This document shows, piece after piece, positions 1-7,524 of a stretch of DNA of 12,974 bases. The first letter of the stretch is position 1. Every line of letters begins with the position of its first letter. Origin of the DNA: Methyloprofundus sp. (GTDB lineage: Bacteria > Pseudomonadota > Gammaproteobacteria > Methylococcales > Methylomonadaceae); contig JAUXBW010000017.1 in the NCBI GenBank assembly GCA_030619185.1, forward strand, positions 1 through 12,974, given 5' to 3'. Made by a program: the position numbers and the translations under genes. The notes beneath the pieces were generated by a model, which saw nothing but the letters and a program-made list of their open reading frames with translations, had not been told where the DNA came from and searched no databases.

Positions 1-203
1 ACGCGCATGGAATAAGTTGGGCAATTGGCGAAGAATTTTTGTTCGTCTTCAACTAACACATGGATGTGTGTAGGTAGAACAATGCAGGAGCAATTGTCGA
101 GGCGTAGCAACAGGCGCATAGCTAGCTACGTAACTGTTGCTATAGCGCTGAAGACGGACAAAAAGACCCGCAAGGTTGAATGATTATTTGTTTCCATCTC
201 CCT
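1..203. mobile_element. MITE-like palindromic element, diverged and possibly cut by the window edge
   Basis: This non-coding stretch has nested dyad symmetry. Outer inner-stem arms lie at 37-53 and 147-163 (15 of 17 positions complementary). A perfect 9-bp stem, TAGCAACAG/CTGTTGCTA, lies at 105-113 and 134-142 around the palindrome TAGCTAGCTA (119-128). The right end (about 181-203) nearly matches the terminal repeat of the element at 3924-4084: both end in TTTCCA-n-CTCCCT. Further shared blocks are AGAATTTTTGTT at 32-43 (reverse complement at 4036-4047) and GTAGAACAA at 74-82 (same strand at 3997-4005). The left end near position 1 (ATGGAATAA) fits the terminal repeat only weakly, so it is either degenerate or continues outside the window. 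No transposase is visible. I infer a non-autonomous element lying downstream of the rplS terminator. Confidence 0.6.
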
Positions 204-237
204 TTGCCCGCCCTAGCGTTAACTTTTCAAAAGGCAT

Positions 238-266
238 AAAAAAAGGTGCTCGAAAACACCTTTTTC
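238..266 (-). terminator. Rho-independent terminator of the rpsP-rplS operon
   Basis: Arms AAAAAGGTG (240-248) and CACCTTTTT (257-265) form a 9-bp stem with an 8-nt loop, 26 bases beyond the rplS stop codon. Read on the minus strand, the hairpin is followed by a run of T, as expected for intrinsic termination. The A-tract on the other side means it could also stop plus-strand transcription. Confidence 0.88.
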
Positions 267-291
267 TTTATGCACTACAATAAAGTAGTCC

Positions 292-636
292 CTATAGCTT
301 CTCTTTAATACGTGCTGCTCTACCGGACAATTCGCGCAAATAATACAGCTTAGCTCTACGTACTGCGCCACGACGCTTAACTTGAATATCCCCAACGAGA
401 GGGCTATGCGTCTGAAAAACACGCTCTACACCGACCCCATGAGAAATTTTTCTTACTGTAAAGGCAGAATTTAAACCACGGTTACGTTTGGCAATCACTA
501 CACCTTCAAATGCCTGTAATCTCTCGCGTGTTCCCTCTTTTACCTTAACTTGCACAACAACTGTATCACCAGAATTAAATACTGGTAGATCTTTTTTCAG
601 CTGCTCTGATTCTAATTGACTAATAATATTACTCAT
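292..636 (-). CDS. rplS: 50S ribosomal protein L19
   Basis: This encodes a 114-residue protein, the normal length for bacterial L19, which sits at the interface between the 30S and 50S subunits. Family features visible are the N-terminal [14 protein letters not shown] strand region (about residues 22-35), the [15 protein letters not shown] core (about 41-55), [10 protein letters not shown] (about 70-79), and the basic C-terminal tail [14 protein letters not shown]. It is the last gene of the rpsP-rimM-trmD-rplS operon. The trmD stop lies 9 nt upstream, and an AAGGTG ribosome binding site overlapping that stop sits 5 nt before the ATG. A strong terminator follows. Nothing is unusual. Confidence 0.98.
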   Translation of the reverse strand: MSNIISQLESEQLKKDLPVFNSGDTVVVQVKVKEGTRERLQAFEGVVIAKRNRGLNSAFTVRKISHGVGVERVFQTHSPLVGDIQVKRRGAVRRAKLYYLRELSGRAARIKEKL

Positions 637-645
637 TACTGCACC

Positions 646-1392
646 TTATTTATTCTTTAATTCGATTTTAAATTCTTCTAACAACGTCTGCTGTTCCGCT
701 GTTAATTCTTTATCCAACAACAGGTCTGGTCTTTTCAGCCAGGTTCGCCCCAATGATTGCTGCATCCGCCAACGTTTAATTCCCTTATGATTACCACTCA
801 ATAAAACATCAGGAACTTGTTTGCCAGCAATAACTTCTGGCCTCGTATAATGAGGACAATCCAGTAATCCATGCATATGTGAATCCTGTCTGGCAGACTC
901 ATCATCCCCCAAAACACCTGGCAATAGCCTGGTAACTGCGTCAATAACTACCAGTGCAGCTAACTCTCCACCACTAATGACAAAATCACCCAGAGACCAT
1001 TCTTCCTGACACTCGCTCTCAATAAAGCGCTCATCAATCCCTTCATAACGCCCTGCAACTAAAATCAATTGATCTAAAGCAACACTTTCATTAAGCAGCT
1101 GTTGTGTTATAGGCTTACCCTGGGGACTTAAATATACAACTTTAACCCGCTCAGCATCAATTGAGTGCCTTGCACTATCAATAGCATCTTTCAGAGGCTG
1201 GTACTTCATGACCATCCCCGGCCCACCACCATAAGGTCGGTCATCCACTGTTTTATGCTTGTCCGCCGTATAGTTTCTAGGGTTCCAGACTGACAAGCCA
1301 ACTATCCCCCGCTTAATAGCGCGTCCCGTCACCCCGTTTATTGCACTATCAAGTACCATTTCCGGAAAAATTGTGACCACATCAAAACGCAT
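646..1392 (-). CDS. trmD: tRNA (guanine37-N1)-methyltransferase TrmD
   Basis: TrmD uses S-adenosylmethionine to methylate N1 of G37 in tRNAs reading codons that start with C or that carry G36, which prevents +1 frameshifting. The 248-residue product has the SPOUT trefoil-knot sequence [16 protein letters not shown] (about 132-147), the AdoMet-side motif [10 protein letters not shown] (about 114-123), and [11 protein letters not shown] (50-60). Arg155 and Asp170 correspond to the catalytic-pair residues Arg154 and Asp169 of E. coli TrmD, and both are kept. The C-terminal CPHYTRPEV and [12 protein letters not shown] segments are typical of the tRNA-binding half. The rimM stop and the trmD start share one base (TAATG), so translational coupling is likely. 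Confidence 0.97.
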   Translation of the reverse strand: MRFDVVTIFPEMVLDSAINGVTGRAIKRGIVGLSVWNPRNYTADKHKTVDDRPYGGGPGMVMKYQPLKDAIDSARHSIDAERVKVVYLSPQGKPITQQLLNESVALDQLILVAGRYEGIDERFIESECQEEWSLGDFVISGGELAALVVIDAVTRLLPGVLGDDESARQDSHMHGLLDCPHYTRPEVIAGKQVPDVLLSGNHKGIKRWRMQQSLGRTWLKRPDLLLDKELTAEQQTLLEEFKIELKNK

Positions 1393-1895
1393 TAAAAATC
1401 AGCGTCCCAGTCTACCAGCATTTCACCTGAGATTAAGTCTATATTGATAATGGTCTGACCTTGCAAAAAAGGAATTAAACGTTCTCTTTCACCCGCAACG
1501 ACAACAACATCATTTGCGCCAGTCTCCAGCATCTGCTCAACAGTTCCTAAATCTTTGCCATCGACAGTTTTAACTTGCAAACCCACAAGATCAGCCCAGT
1601 AATATTCACCATGCCCTGCCTTAGGCAATTGATCTGCATGAATCAAGATATCCCAACCATTTAATTCAGCTGCTTTATCTCTATCATTAAGCCCCTCCAG
1701 GCAAGCGACAACTGTTTTACCGTGCCGACGACCATCAATCACACGAACTTCTTTGCTTTCCTTGCCCTTTGTTAACGTCCAGGGTGAGTAAGTCAGTATA
1801 TTTTCACGTGTTTCAGTATACGAATAAACTTTAATCCAGCCTCTGACACCAAAAATACCCGAAACCTTACCAACACTTACAAGTTCTTCAGCCAA
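1392..1895 (-). CDS. rimM: 16S rRNA processing / 30S maturation factor RimM
   Basis: RimM helps assemble the 30S head domain and binds S19. The 167-residue product has the N-terminal RimM beta-barrel with [18 protein letters not shown] (about 8-25), then a C-terminal PRC-barrel beginning at [11 protein letters not shown] (about 98-108). The start is a TTG two nucleotides after the rpsP stop (TAAGTTTG). No ATG or GTG in frame gives a better fit to family length, and the Shine-Dalgarno sequence is poor, so initiation probably depends on termination of rpsP. The gene overlaps trmD by one base. The operon order rpsP-rimM-trmD-rplS is the classical one. Confidence 0.95.
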   Translation of the reverse strand: MAEELVSVGKVSGIFGVRGWIKVYSYTETRENILTYSPWTLTKGKESKEVRVIDGRRHGKTVVACLEGLNDRDKAAELNGWDILIHADQLPKAGHGEYYWADLVGLQVKTVDGKDLGTVEQMLETGANDVVVVAGERERLIPFLQGQTIINIDLISGEMLVDWDADF

Positions 1896-1897
1896 AC

Positions 1898-2155
1898 TTA
1901 TGCTGCAGCTGCTTGTTTTTTAGCGTCTTTAATTAATTTAGCAACTCGTTCAGAAGGTTGCGCACCTTTTGACTGCCAATGCGCAATGCGCTCTTCATTA
2001 AGTCTTAATCTTTCTTCAGATCCTTTTGCTAAAGGATTAAAAAATCCTAAGCGCTCAATATAACGTCCATCACGGCTGTTTCTGCTATCAGTGACAACAA
2101 CATGATAAAAAGGACGATTTTTTTGCCCACCTCTGGCAAGACGAATAACTACCAT
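1898..2155 (-). CDS. rpsP: 30S ribosomal protein S16
   Basis: An 85-residue protein, matching the usual 80-90 residues of S16, a primary 16S rRNA binding protein needed for 30S assembly. The N-terminal signature [17 protein letters not shown] is intact, followed by [20 protein letters not shown] (about 19-38) and FNPLAKG. The C-terminus is a short alanine- and lysine-rich tail. The start is an ATG preceded 5 nt upstream by GAGGAA (2161-2166), the best ribosome binding site in this operon. It is the promoter-proximal gene, and a sigma70-like promoter lies about 45 bases upstream. Confidence 0.98.
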   Translation of the reverse strand: MVVIRLARGGQKNRPFYHVVVTDSRNSRDGRYIERLGFFNPLAKGSEERLRLNEERIAHWQSKGAQPSERVAKLIKDAKKQAAAA

Positions 2156-2197
2156 CTAACTTCCTCAAAAATACATTTAACCAAATTTAATCCAACT

Positions 2198-2225
2198 ATT
2201 CTACTCGTTTTAATCATTATGTGAA
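2198..2225 (-). promoter_or_regulatory. Sigma70-like promoter for rpsP-rimM-trmD-rplS
   Basis: On the minus strand, a -35 box TTCACA (2220-2225) is separated by 16 nt from a -10 box TAGAAT (2198-2203). Each matches the consensus at 5 of 6 positions. The predicted start near 2191 gives a leader of about 35 nt ending in the GAGGAA site of rpsP. Its position between the 3' end of ffh and rpsP fits an independent promoter for the translation operon. This is a consensus match only. Confidence 0.6.
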
Positions 2226-2283
2226 GCAAATTTCTAAAAAAATAACAATAGCACGCGAGAAAATAAGAAGGACTTAAGCAGCT

Positions 2284-2310
2284 CGCAATACACACCCTAC
2301 CCATATTGCG
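2284..2310 (-). terminator. Possible weak hairpin after ffh
   Basis: Perfect 7-bp inverted repeat CGCAATA (2284-2290) / TATTGCG (2304-2310) with a 13-nt loop, starting 6 bases beyond the ffh stop codon. There is no T-run after it on the minus strand. It may therefore be a factor-dependent end, a 3' stabilising hairpin, or chance. Confidence 0.3.
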
Positions 2311-2316
2311 CAGAAT

Positions 2317-3672
2317 TTACATACGCATGCCACGCATATTACCCTTAATTCCGCGTACCATATTCGCCATATTCCCTTTTTTGAAGCGCTTCATCATTTT
2401 CTGCATCATTTTGAACTGCTTCAAAACACGGTTCACATCCTGCAACTCTTGCCCACACCCTTTGGCAATACGCTTTTTACGGTTACCCTTAATCAAGTCA
2501 GGATGGCGCTTTTCTTGCTTGGTCATAGAACGAATGACTGCAATTTGCCGCGATATTTCCTTATCATTCACCTTATCTTTCATTTCCTTAGGCACTTCAT
2601 TCATGCCGGGCAATTTATCCATCATTGCGCCTACGCCACCCATATTCTGCATTTGCTCTAATTGCTCAACAAAATCAGCAAGATCAAAACCTTTCCCTTT
2701 TTGTATTTTTCTAGCTAACTTATCCGCTTTTTCCTTATCGACCTTCTGCTCAATATCTTCAATCAGGCTGAGCATATCTCCCATACCCAGAATTCTTGAA
2801 GCAACCCGGTCTGGATGAAAGGGCTCTAAAGCATCCGTCGTCTCACCGACCCCAACAAACTTAATAGGCTTTCCAGTGATATGCCGAATAGACAAGGCCG
2901 CTCCACCACGCGCATCACCATCCGTCTTGGTTAATATCACACCTGTTAAAGGCAGAGCTTGATCAAATGCCTTGGCGGTATTTGCCGCATCCTGCCCGGT
3001 CATACTATCGACCACAAACAATGTCTCAACCGGATTAATCGCAGCATGTAATGCCTTAATCTCAGTCATCATTTCATCATCAATATGCAGACGACCTGCC
3101 GTATCGACAATCACAACATCCAGAAACTTCTTTTTTGCCTGCTCAATGGCATGAGTTGCAATCTCAGCTGCACTTTTAGTGACATCGGTATCAAAAAAAG
3201 TCAGCGATAAATCATCCGCCAGTGTTTCTAATTGCTTAATCGCTGCCGGACGGTAGATATCAGCACTTACCACCCCAACTGATTTCTTTTTTGTTTCTTT
3301 TAGCCAGCGCCCTAATTTTGCAACGGTTGTTGTTTTACCCGCCCCTTGCAAACCCGCCATCAAAATCACAGCAGGAGGATTCGCCTTTAAATCCAGCTCT
3401 TCATTTTTCTCCCCCATCACACTGACGAGTTCGGCCTGAACAACTTTTATTAATGCCTGCCCAGGCGAAAGGCTGGTTTGCACCTCTTGCCCCAAAGCAC
3501 CTTGTTTTACCTTATCAATAAACGCAGTGACAACGGGAAGTGCAACATCCGCCTCTAATAATGCCATACGCACTTCACGCATCGCGTCTTGAATATTTTC
3601 TTCAGTCAAGCGACCCTGGCCGCGAAGATTTTTTAGGGTTTTCCCTAAACGATCGGTTAAATTATCAAACAT
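2317..3672 (-). CDS. ffh: Signal recognition particle GTPase Ffh (SRP54)
   Basis: Ffh pairs with 4.5S RNA to bind signal sequences emerging from the ribosome and delivers nascent inner-membrane proteins to FtsY. The 451-residue product (E. coli 453) has the helical N domain (about 1-90). The G domain carries P-loop GLQGAGKT (107-114), DTAGR (190-194) and TKTDGDARGG (248-257). A methionine-rich M domain fills the last ~130 residues. RIAKGCGQELQDVNRVLKQF in the M domain is the 4.5S RNA-binding helix-turn-helix region, and the GCG is the same as in E. coli. The very C-terminus is rich in Met, Lys and Gly, as usual. The ATG has only a weak Shine-Dalgarno. The gene appears monocistronic, with two candidate promoters upstream. 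Confidence 0.98.
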   Translation of the reverse strand: MFDNLTDRLGKTLKNLRGQGRLTEENIQDAMREVRMALLEADVALPVVTAFIDKVKQGALGQEVQTSLSPGQALIKVVQAELVSVMGEKNEELDLKANPPAVILMAGLQGAGKTTTVAKLGRWLKETKKKSVGVVSADIYRPAAIKQLETLADDLSLTFFDTDVTKSAAEIATHAIEQAKKKFLDVVIVDTAGRLHIDDEMMTEIKALHAAINPVETLFVVDSMTGQDAANTAKAFDQALPLTGVILTKTDGDARGGAALSIRHITGKPIKFVGVGETTDALEPFHPDRVASRILGMGDMLSLIEDIEQKVDKEKADKLARKIQKGKGFDLADFVEQLEQMQNMGGVGAMMDKLPGMNEVPKEMKDKVNDKEISRQIAVIRSMTKQEKRHPDLIKGNRKKRIAKGCGQELQDVNRVLKQFKMMQKMMKRFKKGNMANMVRGIKGNMRGMRM

Positions 3673-3755
3673 AATCAGTACTAGATCTCACAATAAGGCC
3701 GACAAAGATTTATTCAAATATCTCAGTACAGCATCTACAATCACTTCAACTCTTC

Positions 3756-3784
3756 ATTATCCTAAAATTTTTTGTAATGGTAAA
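3756..3784 (-). promoter_or_regulatory. Candidate proximal promoter of ffh
   Basis: Minus-strand -35 TTTACC (3779-3784), a 17-nt spacer, and -10 GATAAT (3756-3761, 5 of 6 to consensus). It would give a leader of roughly 75-80 nt for ffh. Consensus inspection only. Confidence 0.45.
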
Positions 3785-3824
3785 CAAATAAACGCTTAGG
3801 AAAGAGGATTAAATAAGACCCGAA

Positions 3825-3852
3825 AGTATAACGCAAGATTTTGGCTGCTCAA
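3825..3852 (-). promoter_or_regulatory. Candidate distal promoter of ffh
   Basis: Minus-strand -35 TTGAGC (3847-3852), a 16-nt spacer, and -10 TATACT (3825-3830, 5 of 6). Transcription from here would make a leader of about 145 nt before ffh. Together with the proximal candidate it would form a tandem pair. Consensus inspection only. Confidence 0.45.
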
Positions 3853-3923
3853 ATATCCCTAAAAAACGGACACATAGCACAGGCTCAGAACACCTGATCT
3901 CAAAATAATAAAATCGAAGCCTT

Positions 3924-4084
3924 AGGGAGATGGAAAAAAACAATCATCCAGTCTCACTTGCCTTTTTATCCCTGTTTAAATCTTCTCAATCGTTACGTAG
4001 AACAACTATGCTCCTCTTGAGAAGATTTAAACAGAAACAAAAATTCTACGCGATATTTGGATGATTATTTATTTCCAGCTCCCT
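3924..4084. mobile_element. 161-bp MITE-like element with 27-bp terminal inverted repeats
   Basis: The terminal repeats are 3924-3950 (starting AGGGAGATGG) and 4058-4084 (ending CCAGCTCCCT on the plus strand). They are complementary at 24 of 27 positions. Inside lies a perfect 16-bp inverted repeat, GTTTAAATCTTCTCAA (3974-3989) against 4017-4032, so the whole unit can fold into a long interrupted hairpin. TTA sits at both outer edges (3922-3924 and 4084-4086), consistent with a 3-bp target duplication, although the outermost A/T is shared with the repeat itself. There is no coding capacity. It ends exactly at the tamB stop codon. The start of the window (1-203) holds a relative. The inference is a non-autonomous inverted-repeat element; it could also act as the 3' structure of the tamAB transcript. 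Confidence 0.72.
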
Positions 4085-7000
4085 TAATCAAATTGGATAT
4101 TATATTTAATATCACTACTATGCGTCGAGCCAGCTCGCGTTTCAATGCTGATATTATTAGTGAGCTTATACTCCACCGCAAATTGCATTTGTGTCGTCAG
4201 AATATCCATAATGTATCTTGCATAGAGTCTAGGCGTGATACGCTTTCCTACAACCATTGAGTTTTGGCCCAGAGCAGTGCTTTTTATATCAAACTCATCA
4301 ATACCAACCGTACCCATCACAGCATCAACATATTCCCGCCCCAGACTCAAAGCTGCTTTTGCTATTAACGCCGAACTACTCGCATCTCCCTTACCCAAAG
4401 GAGCACCTGTCAACAAATAGGCCAGTGCTTCGCTATCACTCAAAGCGGGCTCAGTATAAATACGAGTGACTGGTTTTTTAAGCGTTCCGGTCATACTCAA
4501 GTAGGCAATAGTCTTATCATCCCAATCACTGGCCTTGCGTGATGCCAAAATAATAATTCCAGGGTTTTCCATATTTCCAGCAAACAATAACTGCCCTTTT
4601 TTCAGCGTTAAATCCTGCCCATAAGCCGTGTACGTCCCCTGTCGAAAATTAAGTTCGTTGAATAGTTTTAAGTTATTTTTTTTCCTCAGTGCACGTAACT
4701 GACCTTCTAAACGTGCTTTCAATCCAAAACCTTCTATAGAGACGGCCTTGCCTAATTTAATTAATACATCCATATCAACTAAGTACTTAGAGACTTTAGG
4801 CTCAGGTTTTTTATCACTGACGATGACCTCATCACCACTTAACTCAACAGCACTCTCGGGCAGGGTCTGAAAGACCAGTATGGCTTTAGGAACAGTGATA
4901 TCACCACTTATCTTGGCCCCATATTTATCCCCCGTTAACTGCAACTCAGGCGATAGCCATGCTTGCATTTCAGGCAACTCTAATAGCGGCAAATCTTCAC
5001 CCTGCATAGCCAGCTTATATTTAAGTTGCTCACCGGCATAGTTCTTAATGTGCCCGGATAGCAATAGCGGCTGTCCAGCAATATCAGCACGGCCTTGTAA
5101 TAAAATTTGCTCCGCTGCAGAATGTTTTAATTCAATATTTATCTCATTTATTTGCACACCGGCATCTACGACAGTCAATTCGCCCTGCTGTAGCCGCAAC
5201 CAGCTATTATTCAAGTTGGGTGACTGTAATAAGCCCTGCAAATACAGTTCAGCCTTTATATCACCCGCAACATGACTCACAGAATCAGAAAAAGCACTGA
5301 TAAAACCGATGTTATCCAGTTGCATCGTTAACAACCCCTTAACACTTGCAGTTGCTGTATTTTTTAGCCCATCGATCCTAAGCTGCCCCTCTATATGATT
5401 CGCATCATTGAGGACAATCGCTAAATCAGACTGCAACGAATCAGCTAAAAGTTTGCCAGAAAAATGCGCCACTTTAAAGTCTCGCCGCTGCACACCTAGA
5501 ACCTCATCCTCAACAATGATTACGCCCGGATCGAGTGTTAGCTGCATTTCGCCTCGTAATATTTCTTGCAAAGATAAAGAAAACTCACTGTGCAAATAAC
5601 TGTTCACTGTAATTGCTGTCGGCATCCAGTCGGCAAATACTGACATCGGCAATTGTTTGATAGAGCCTGTCAGTTTTTGTCCTGCTGACTCAGATTGTGC
5701 ACGCACACATAGCAATCCGGTCCCGTTTTTTTGTGCCAGACAGAGCTCTGTATCCAACTGCACTGCTTGTTGATCAGCATACCTTATTAGCAAAGGACTG
5801 GTTTTAATAAGCCTCCAACTACCTGCTGACCCACCTTGTACAGATAAATGCCGCACCTGCCCTTGCCACTCCTTAGCTAACGGCTCCCAAACCCCGTGCA
5901 TGGTAAAATCCAAATTAGCTTGCTCACTCATTATTTGAGCACGTAGTTCATGATGCGCATTTGAGCCTAAACTTTGTAATTCAATGCGCTCAACCTTTTT
6001 CCCATGCAATACAATATGCCGCGCGATGAGCTGTAAATCCAATTGCCCTTTTTCCGATGTATCTATTGCGGCGTTTGCCCGTATGCTTCCTATCTGCTGT
6101 TCTGCGAACTTAAATCCAGTTGCCTGTAATTTAAATTTAATAACCGGCTGCTGTATTTTCCCCTGTACCACTCCTTCTACTAATACTAACCCAGTCATAT
6201 CAGAGCTTAGCTCATGCAAATCCCTTGCATCCAGTTTAAAAGTCAGTTCATTATGCTCACCAAGCTTACCCTGAAGATTTACAAAATTAGCCCCCATACG
6301 GGCTTGAAACTGCTCTATCGTAGTTTGCTTAGGTGAATAATGAATTTTTGCTTCCGCTTGCAGCTTTTTATCCCATACTTTGCCATGCAGTTTTTCCACC
6401 TGCACATATAAATCAGGCTTATTAAATAGCTGCCCAGATAATCGTGCATCCAGACTTATCTCTCCTGGGTACGCTGGCAGTAACGAGCCCAACAGTATCT
6501 TATGCACCTGTATGCGCAAATCAGTGGATATACTATCTGTCCAACTAATGCGCCCTTTACCCTGTATATCACCCTTTAACGCCTCCAAGGTTAAAGTATT
6601 TAATGTGAGTTGTTCTGTATCTCCCTGCCCTAGCAAGTGCAGCTTGCCTAGCACCAAATCTTTAGCAAATAAATCCGCATTAAAAGTCAACAAATAGTCA
6701 TCCGCCATACCCTGCAATGTGAGTCGGGCATTTTCACTCGCGTATTGCTTACTGCCCTGCAAAGGCCATTGCAATACATCCCAAGCTAGTTGCAAATCAA
6801 AGCGAGGTGACGCACCATTCAGCGTTACCCTGCCTTTTACATGCATTTCACTCGGCGTGAGTATCCGTGCATCCAGGCTGATTTTTTGAGTATCGCCCTG
6901 TAGTGCAACCTGTGCTTTTACATCAAAATCAGGCAGTGACTTGGCCAGTTTTAAATCCATAGTAAAAGGCAGTTGCGCCTCTAATTGCAATGCAGCCGTA

Positions 7001-7524
7001 CCTTGCAACTGGATAATATCACTCTGCAGAGAAAACTTATTTACCTGTAATTGCTGGCCTTGATAGCTAAGTGCTGCACCGACCTTCTCTATCAGATAGT
7101 CAGTGCCTTTTTGCTTAATGCTAATGTCTCGTACAGAAAGATCATCCAGCTGTACGGTCACAGGCATCACAAAACCCAGGCTATCAGACTCAGAATCTTG
7201 CGTATCAATATCGTATAACACGACATCAACAACATTCGCCTGCACTGATTTAAGCCGGATACGTGCGGCTAATAAATCAAGAACACTATATTGGTAAGTC
7301 AACGATTTGATACTGACATTTACCTGCTCAGTCTGATAATGAATATCTGTTACTTGCAATTGGCCCAACAATAACCCGTCTACTCTGGCAATGCTCAATT
7401 CTGGTATTTGCTCAACAAACTGCCTCACCAACCAGCTATTAAACTGGGGCCTAGCCATTAAGAGTACCAGCAGCACAAGTGCAGCTGATAGCAGCAATAG
7501 TCCAGCACGCAAGAACTTTCTCAT
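4084..7524 (-). CDS. tamB: TamB, translocation and assembly module inner-membrane component
   Basis: TamB is an inner-membrane-anchored, AsmA-like protein that spans the periplasm as a long beta-taco and works with TamA. It is implicated in outer-membrane protein assembly and in phospholipid transport to the outer membrane. The 1146-residue product (E. coli 1259) begins with a basic MRKFLRAG and a single hydrophobic anchor (about residues 5-24). Then come hundreds of residues of repeated beta-strand sequence with alternating hydrophobic residues. The C-terminal DUF490/TamB domain includes GTYTAYGQDLTLKKGQLLFAG, DSEALAYLLTGAPLG and, at the very end, IETRAGSTHSSDIKYNIQFD. The ATG overlaps the tamA stop (ATGA), so the two are translationally coupled. 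The TAA stop touches the MITE-like element downstream. Confidence 0.95.
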   Translation of the reverse strand: MRKFLRAGLLLLSAALVLLVLLMARPQFNSWLVRQFVEQIPELSIARVDGLLLGQLQVTDIHYQTEQVNVSIKSLTYQYSVLDLLAARIRLKSVQANVVDVVLYDIDTQDSESDSLGFVMPVTVQLDDLSVRDISIKQKGTDYLIEKVGAALSYQGQQLQVNKFSLQSDIIQLQGTAALQLEAQLPFTMDLKLAKSLPDFDVKAQVALQGDTQKISLDARILTPSEMHVKGRVTLNGASPRFDLQLAWDVLQWPLQGSKQYASENARLTLQGMADDYLLTFNADLFAKDLVLGKLHLLGQGDTEQLTLNTLTLEALKGDIQGKGRISWTDSISTDLRIQVHKILLGSLLPAYPGEISLDARLSGQLFNKPDLYVQVEKLHGKVWDKKLQAEAKIHYSPKQTTIEQFQARMGANFVNLQGKLGEHNELTFKLDARDLHELSSDMTGLVLVEGVVQGKIQQPVIKFKLQATGFKFAEQQIGSIRANAAIDTSEKGQLDLQLIARHIVLHGKKVERIELQSLGSNAHHELRAQIMSEQANLDFTMHGVWEPLAKEWQGQVRHLSVQGGSAGSWRLIKTSPLLIRYADQQAVQLDTELCLAQKNGTGLLCVRAQSESAGQKLTGSIKQLPMSVFADWMPTAITVNSYLHSEFSLSLQEILRGEMQLTLDPGVIIVEDEVLGVQRRDFKVAHFSGKLLADSLQSDLAIVLNDANHIEGQLRIDGLKNTATASVKGLLTMQLDNIGFISAFSDSVSHVAGDIKAELYLQGLLQSPNLNNSWLRLQQGELTVVDAGVQINEINIELKHSAAEQILLQGRADIAGQPLLLSGHIKNYAGEQLKYKLAMQGEDLPLLELPEMQAWLSPELQLTGDKYGAKISGDITVPKAILVFQTLPESAVELSGDEVIVSDKKPEPKVSKYLVDMDVLIKLGKAVSIEGFGLKARLEGQLRALRKKNNLKLFNELNFRQGTYTAYGQDLTLKKGQLLFAGNMENPGIIILASRKASDWDDKTIAYLSMTGTLKKPVTRIYTEPALSDSEALAYLLTGAPLGKGDASSSALIAKAALSLGREYVDAVMGTVGIDEFDIKSTALGQNSMVVGKRITPRLYARYIMDILTTQMQFAVEYKLTNNISIETRAGSTHSSDIKYNIQFD

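Noticed and set aside
150..180. GACGGACAAAAAGACCC looks a little like the 23S rRNA segment around ACGGAAAGACCCC
   Set aside because: The similarity is only a few bases, the flanks do not match rRNA, and the segment is the arm of an inverted repeat shared with the element at 3924-4084.
2306..2818. Long plus-strand open frames within ffh, tamB and tamA
   Set aside because: They are antisense to well-supported conserved genes and show only the low-complexity composition expected of shadows.
3673..3923. Possible 4.5S RNA or other small RNA gene next to ffh
   Set aside because: The conserved 4.5S tip (GGTCAGGTCCGGAAGGAAGCAGCC-like) is absent on both strands.
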